This document shows positions 7,440-8,856 of a stretch of DNA of 8,856 nt, in pieces. A program made the position numbers and the translations under genes. Source of the stretch: Halobacteriales archaeon SW_5_68_122 (GTDB lineage: Archaea > Halobacteriota > Halobacteria > Halobacteriales > Haloarculaceae); contig PXSL01000034.1 of assembly GCA_003022815.1 (NCBI GenBank), positions 1 through 8,856 on the forward strand, in the 5' to 3' direction. Below the pieces are notes generated by a model that did no database searches, was not told the DNA's origin, and was given only the letters and a program-made list of their open reading frames with translations. Numbering within the stretch: the stretch's first letter is position 1; every line of letters starts with the position of its first letter.

Positions 7440-7680
7440 TCACCTATCCGTCTGCACGAGGACGACGTGCAAGAGGGTCGTACACAGCGGCATCACAAGC
7501 ACCGTGAGGACACCGACGAGCGGGTAGCCGCCGGTGTGGACGACGCTGACCGACGCGAGACCATCCGGCGACGAGCGCGGCGGCTCCGGCCAGCAGCGCG
7601 GCAACGGCGACAACGAGCGTCGGCGAGACGGCGGGCGACCGCGGGGCGAAAAACCGTTGCGGTCGGCCCCCCGTCGAACC
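7440..7680 (-). pseudogene. Frameshifted gene for a small two-helix membrane protein
   Basis: Two hydrophobic helices are encoded in different minus-strand frames. The first frame gives RFFAPRSPAVSPTLVVAVAA and continues LLAGAAALVAG (down to about 7563), then turns into arginine-rich nonsense. A frame offset by one base gives LASVSVVHTGGYPLVGVLTV, followed by LVMPLCTTLLHVVLVQTDR and a TGA at 7442-7440. Third-position GC is high in each frame only over its own hydrophobic half. Joining them near 7545-7565 makes a plausible two-helix protein of about 75 residues. No good ATG or GTG is seen at the 5' end, so the start may also be lost; TTG at 7714-7712 is a weak option. I do not recognise the family. 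It is either a pseudogene or a sequencing indel. It lies head-to-head with the kinase at 7739. Confidence 0.5.
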
Positions 7681-7710
7681 GTAACGAACTTCTGGTTGAT
7701 GCGAGACAGT

Positions 7711-7716
7711 GTATCT
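7711..7716 (+). promoter_or_regulatory. TATA-like site before the membrane kinase
   Basis: GTATCT is centred about 26 bp upstream of ATG 7739, the same geometry as the pccA box, and no Shine-Dalgarno sequence precedes the ATG. This suggests a leaderless transcript; the match to a TATA box is weak. Confidence 0.25.
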
Positions 7717-7738
7717 CAAGGGAACGGGAACAACACCA

Positions 7739-8856
7739 ATGGGACGTCTTGACGATATACTGCCTGCCTGGCCGATTCTCGGTCTCGGGGGCGTCGGCGC
7801 CATCGCGCTCGCGGGGTGGTACGCCTCCACCGCCGAGACGGTCGACGAGTTGCTACTTTTGGCGCTGGCGCCGCTGTTTCTCGCCGGCGGCCTGCTTGTC
7901 ACCCTGGGCTATCGCTCCCGGTCGCTGTCGGCGGGCAACGGCCGGGTCGCGGCGTGGACGGTGCTGCCAGCGGTCGCCGTCGGCGCCGTCGGCGACCTGG
8001 TGCTGGCCGAGGAGTTCGGTATCGCCCTCCCGGAGTCGGTGCTCGTTGTCGGCACCGTCGCGTCGGTCGCGGGCGCGGCCGGCGCCGTCGGCGGCTTCCT
8101 GTCGGCCCGACAGGAGACGGTCGTAGCGGAGGCCGAAGCGCGGGCCGAGCGGGCCGAACGCCTCATGGCCGGCGTCGACGGACTCGTCTTGGCCCGCCTC
8201 GACGCCGAGGGGTTCGTCGAGACCTGGAGCGACGGCGCCGAGGCCGTCACCGGCTACCCCGCCGAGGAGGTGGTCGGCTCGCGCCTCGACGCCGTCTACG
8301 CCGGCGAGGACGTCGACGAGGTGGCCCGGACCCACCTCCAGCGGGCGCTCCGGACCAACGGGGTGGACCTCGAACGGACCTTCCAGCGGCGCGACGGCGG
8401 GGCGTTCCACGGCTCCGGGACCCTCACCGCCGTCCAGAATGGCGACGACCTGCTGGGATACGTGCTCGTGCTCGCGGACCGCACCGAGGACCGCGAGCGC
8501 CGCGACCAGCTCGAGCGCCGCAACAGCCAGCTGGAGGCGTTCGCCTCCGTCGTCAGCCACGACCTTCGGAACCCGCTCAACGTCGCCATCGGCAACATCG
8601 GGATGGCCCGCAAGAAGGAGGACAATCAGTCGCAGCTGGAGTCCGCCGAGGAGGCGCTCGAACGGATGGAACAGCTCATCGAGGACGTGCTTACGCTGGC
8701 CAGACAGGGCAAGGACGTCGACGAATTCGAGCGGGTCGAGCTCTCCGAGACCGTTCAGCTCGCGTGGGGCACCATCGACCAGAAACGCGCCGAGATGAGC
8801 TACGACGGCCTGTCGGCGATAACCGCCGACGGCGAGCGGCTCCGGCGGCTCTTCGA
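7739..8856 (+). CDS. Membrane-bound PAS sensor histidine kinase, 3' end cut
   Basis: The frame opened by ATG 7739 has no stop before the window end, giving 372 residues of a longer protein. The first 122 residues contain four predicted transmembrane helices (about 10-29, 37-58, 70-90, 100-122), a common haloarchaeal kinase membrane anchor. A charged Ala/Glu/Arg coiled linker (123-143) follows. A PAS domain (about 144-250) has GYPAEEVVGSRLDAVY and ends at LADRTEDRERR. The HisKA dimerisation domain has H274 in SVVSHDLRNPLN (271-282) and continues to about 325. The window stops at ADGERLRRLF, just before the N box of the ATPase domain. It autophosphorylates on H274 and would signal to an unseen response regulator. 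The ligand is unknown. Start choice is supported by the helix beginning right after it. Confidence 0.9.
   Translation, partial: MGRLDDILPAWPILGLGGVGAIALAGWYASTAETVDELLLLALAPLFLAGGLLVTLGYRSRSLSAGNGRVAAWTVLPAVAVGAVGDLVLAEEFGIALPESVLVVGTVASVAGAAGAVGGFLSARQETVVAEAEARAERAERLMAGVDGLVLARLDAEGFVETWSDGAEAVTGYPAEEVVGSRLDAVYAGEDVDEVARTHLQRALRTNGVDLERTFQRRDGGAFHGSGTLTAVQNGDDLLGYVLVLADRTEDRERRDQLERRNSQLEAFASVVSHDLRNPLNVAIGNIGMARKKEDNQSQLESAEEALERMEQLIEDVLTLARQGKDVDEFERVELSETVQLAWGTIDQKRAEMSYDGLSAITADGERLRRLF

Noticed and set aside
7467..8126. Plus-strand 219-residue open frame rich in R and S
   Set aside because: Its second half runs inside the membrane kinase in another frame, and its first half is antisense to the frameshifted two-helix gene. 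Composition is unlike a haloarchaeal protein.

Overview
The window looks like chromosomal DNA from a haloarchaeon (class Halobacteria). It is GC-rich, with G or C in nearly every third codon position. The proteins are strongly acidic (runs of D and E, few K), and promoters are archaeal-type TATA sites rather than bacterial -35/-10 boxes. I cannot name the genus from sequence alone.

Layout. 2-355 (+): C-terminal end of a sodium:neurotransmitter-symporter-type transporter, cut by the window edge. 425-1927 (+): biotin-dependent acyl-CoA carboxylase carboxyltransferase subunit (PccB type), followed 2 nt later by the 76-residue accessory protein PccX at 1930-2160 (+). 2225-2809 (+): a NUDIX hydrolase gene interrupted by an in-frame TAG at codon 40. 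2846-4624 (-): a soluble receiver-like/PAS/PAS histidine kinase, convergent with the NUDIX gene. 4625-5237: a 0.6-kb AT-richer intergenic block holding what looks like a decayed or non-autonomous IS200/IS605-type element and four strong hairpins. 5238-7085 (+): biotin carboxylase/biotin carboxyl carrier subunit (PccA/AccC type). 7182-7334 (+): a 50-residue zinc-finger microprotein. 7332 to about 7395: a second IS200/IS605-like end. 7440 to about 7680 (-): a frameshifted gene for a small two-helix membrane protein. 7739 to the window end (+): a four-helix membrane PAS histidine kinase, cut by the window edge.

How the genes work together. PccA carboxylates its own biotin using ATP and bicarbonate. 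PccB transfers the carboxyl group to an acyl-CoA (propionyl-CoA and/or acetyl-CoA), and PccX is the small third subunit known from haloarchaeal propionyl-CoA carboxylase. The pathway would be propionyl-CoA assimilation or supply of malonyl/methylmalonyl-CoA. Here pccB-pccX and pccA lie about 3 kb apart, separated by the NUDIX gene, the kinase and the mobile-element debris. No birA-like biotin ligase and no stand-alone response regulator for either kinase is visible.

The most notable points are lesions in otherwise well-kept genes. PccB appears to lack about 15 conserved residues in frame, NUDIX has an amber codon where a tyrosine is expected, and the two-helix membrane gene needs a frameshift to be read through. 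Other points of interest are two IS200/IS605-type ends (omegaRNA-like 3' termini) in the same orientation with no tnpB nearby, a cluster of hairpins upstream of pccA, and a possible 9-codon leader ORF overlapping the pccB start codon.
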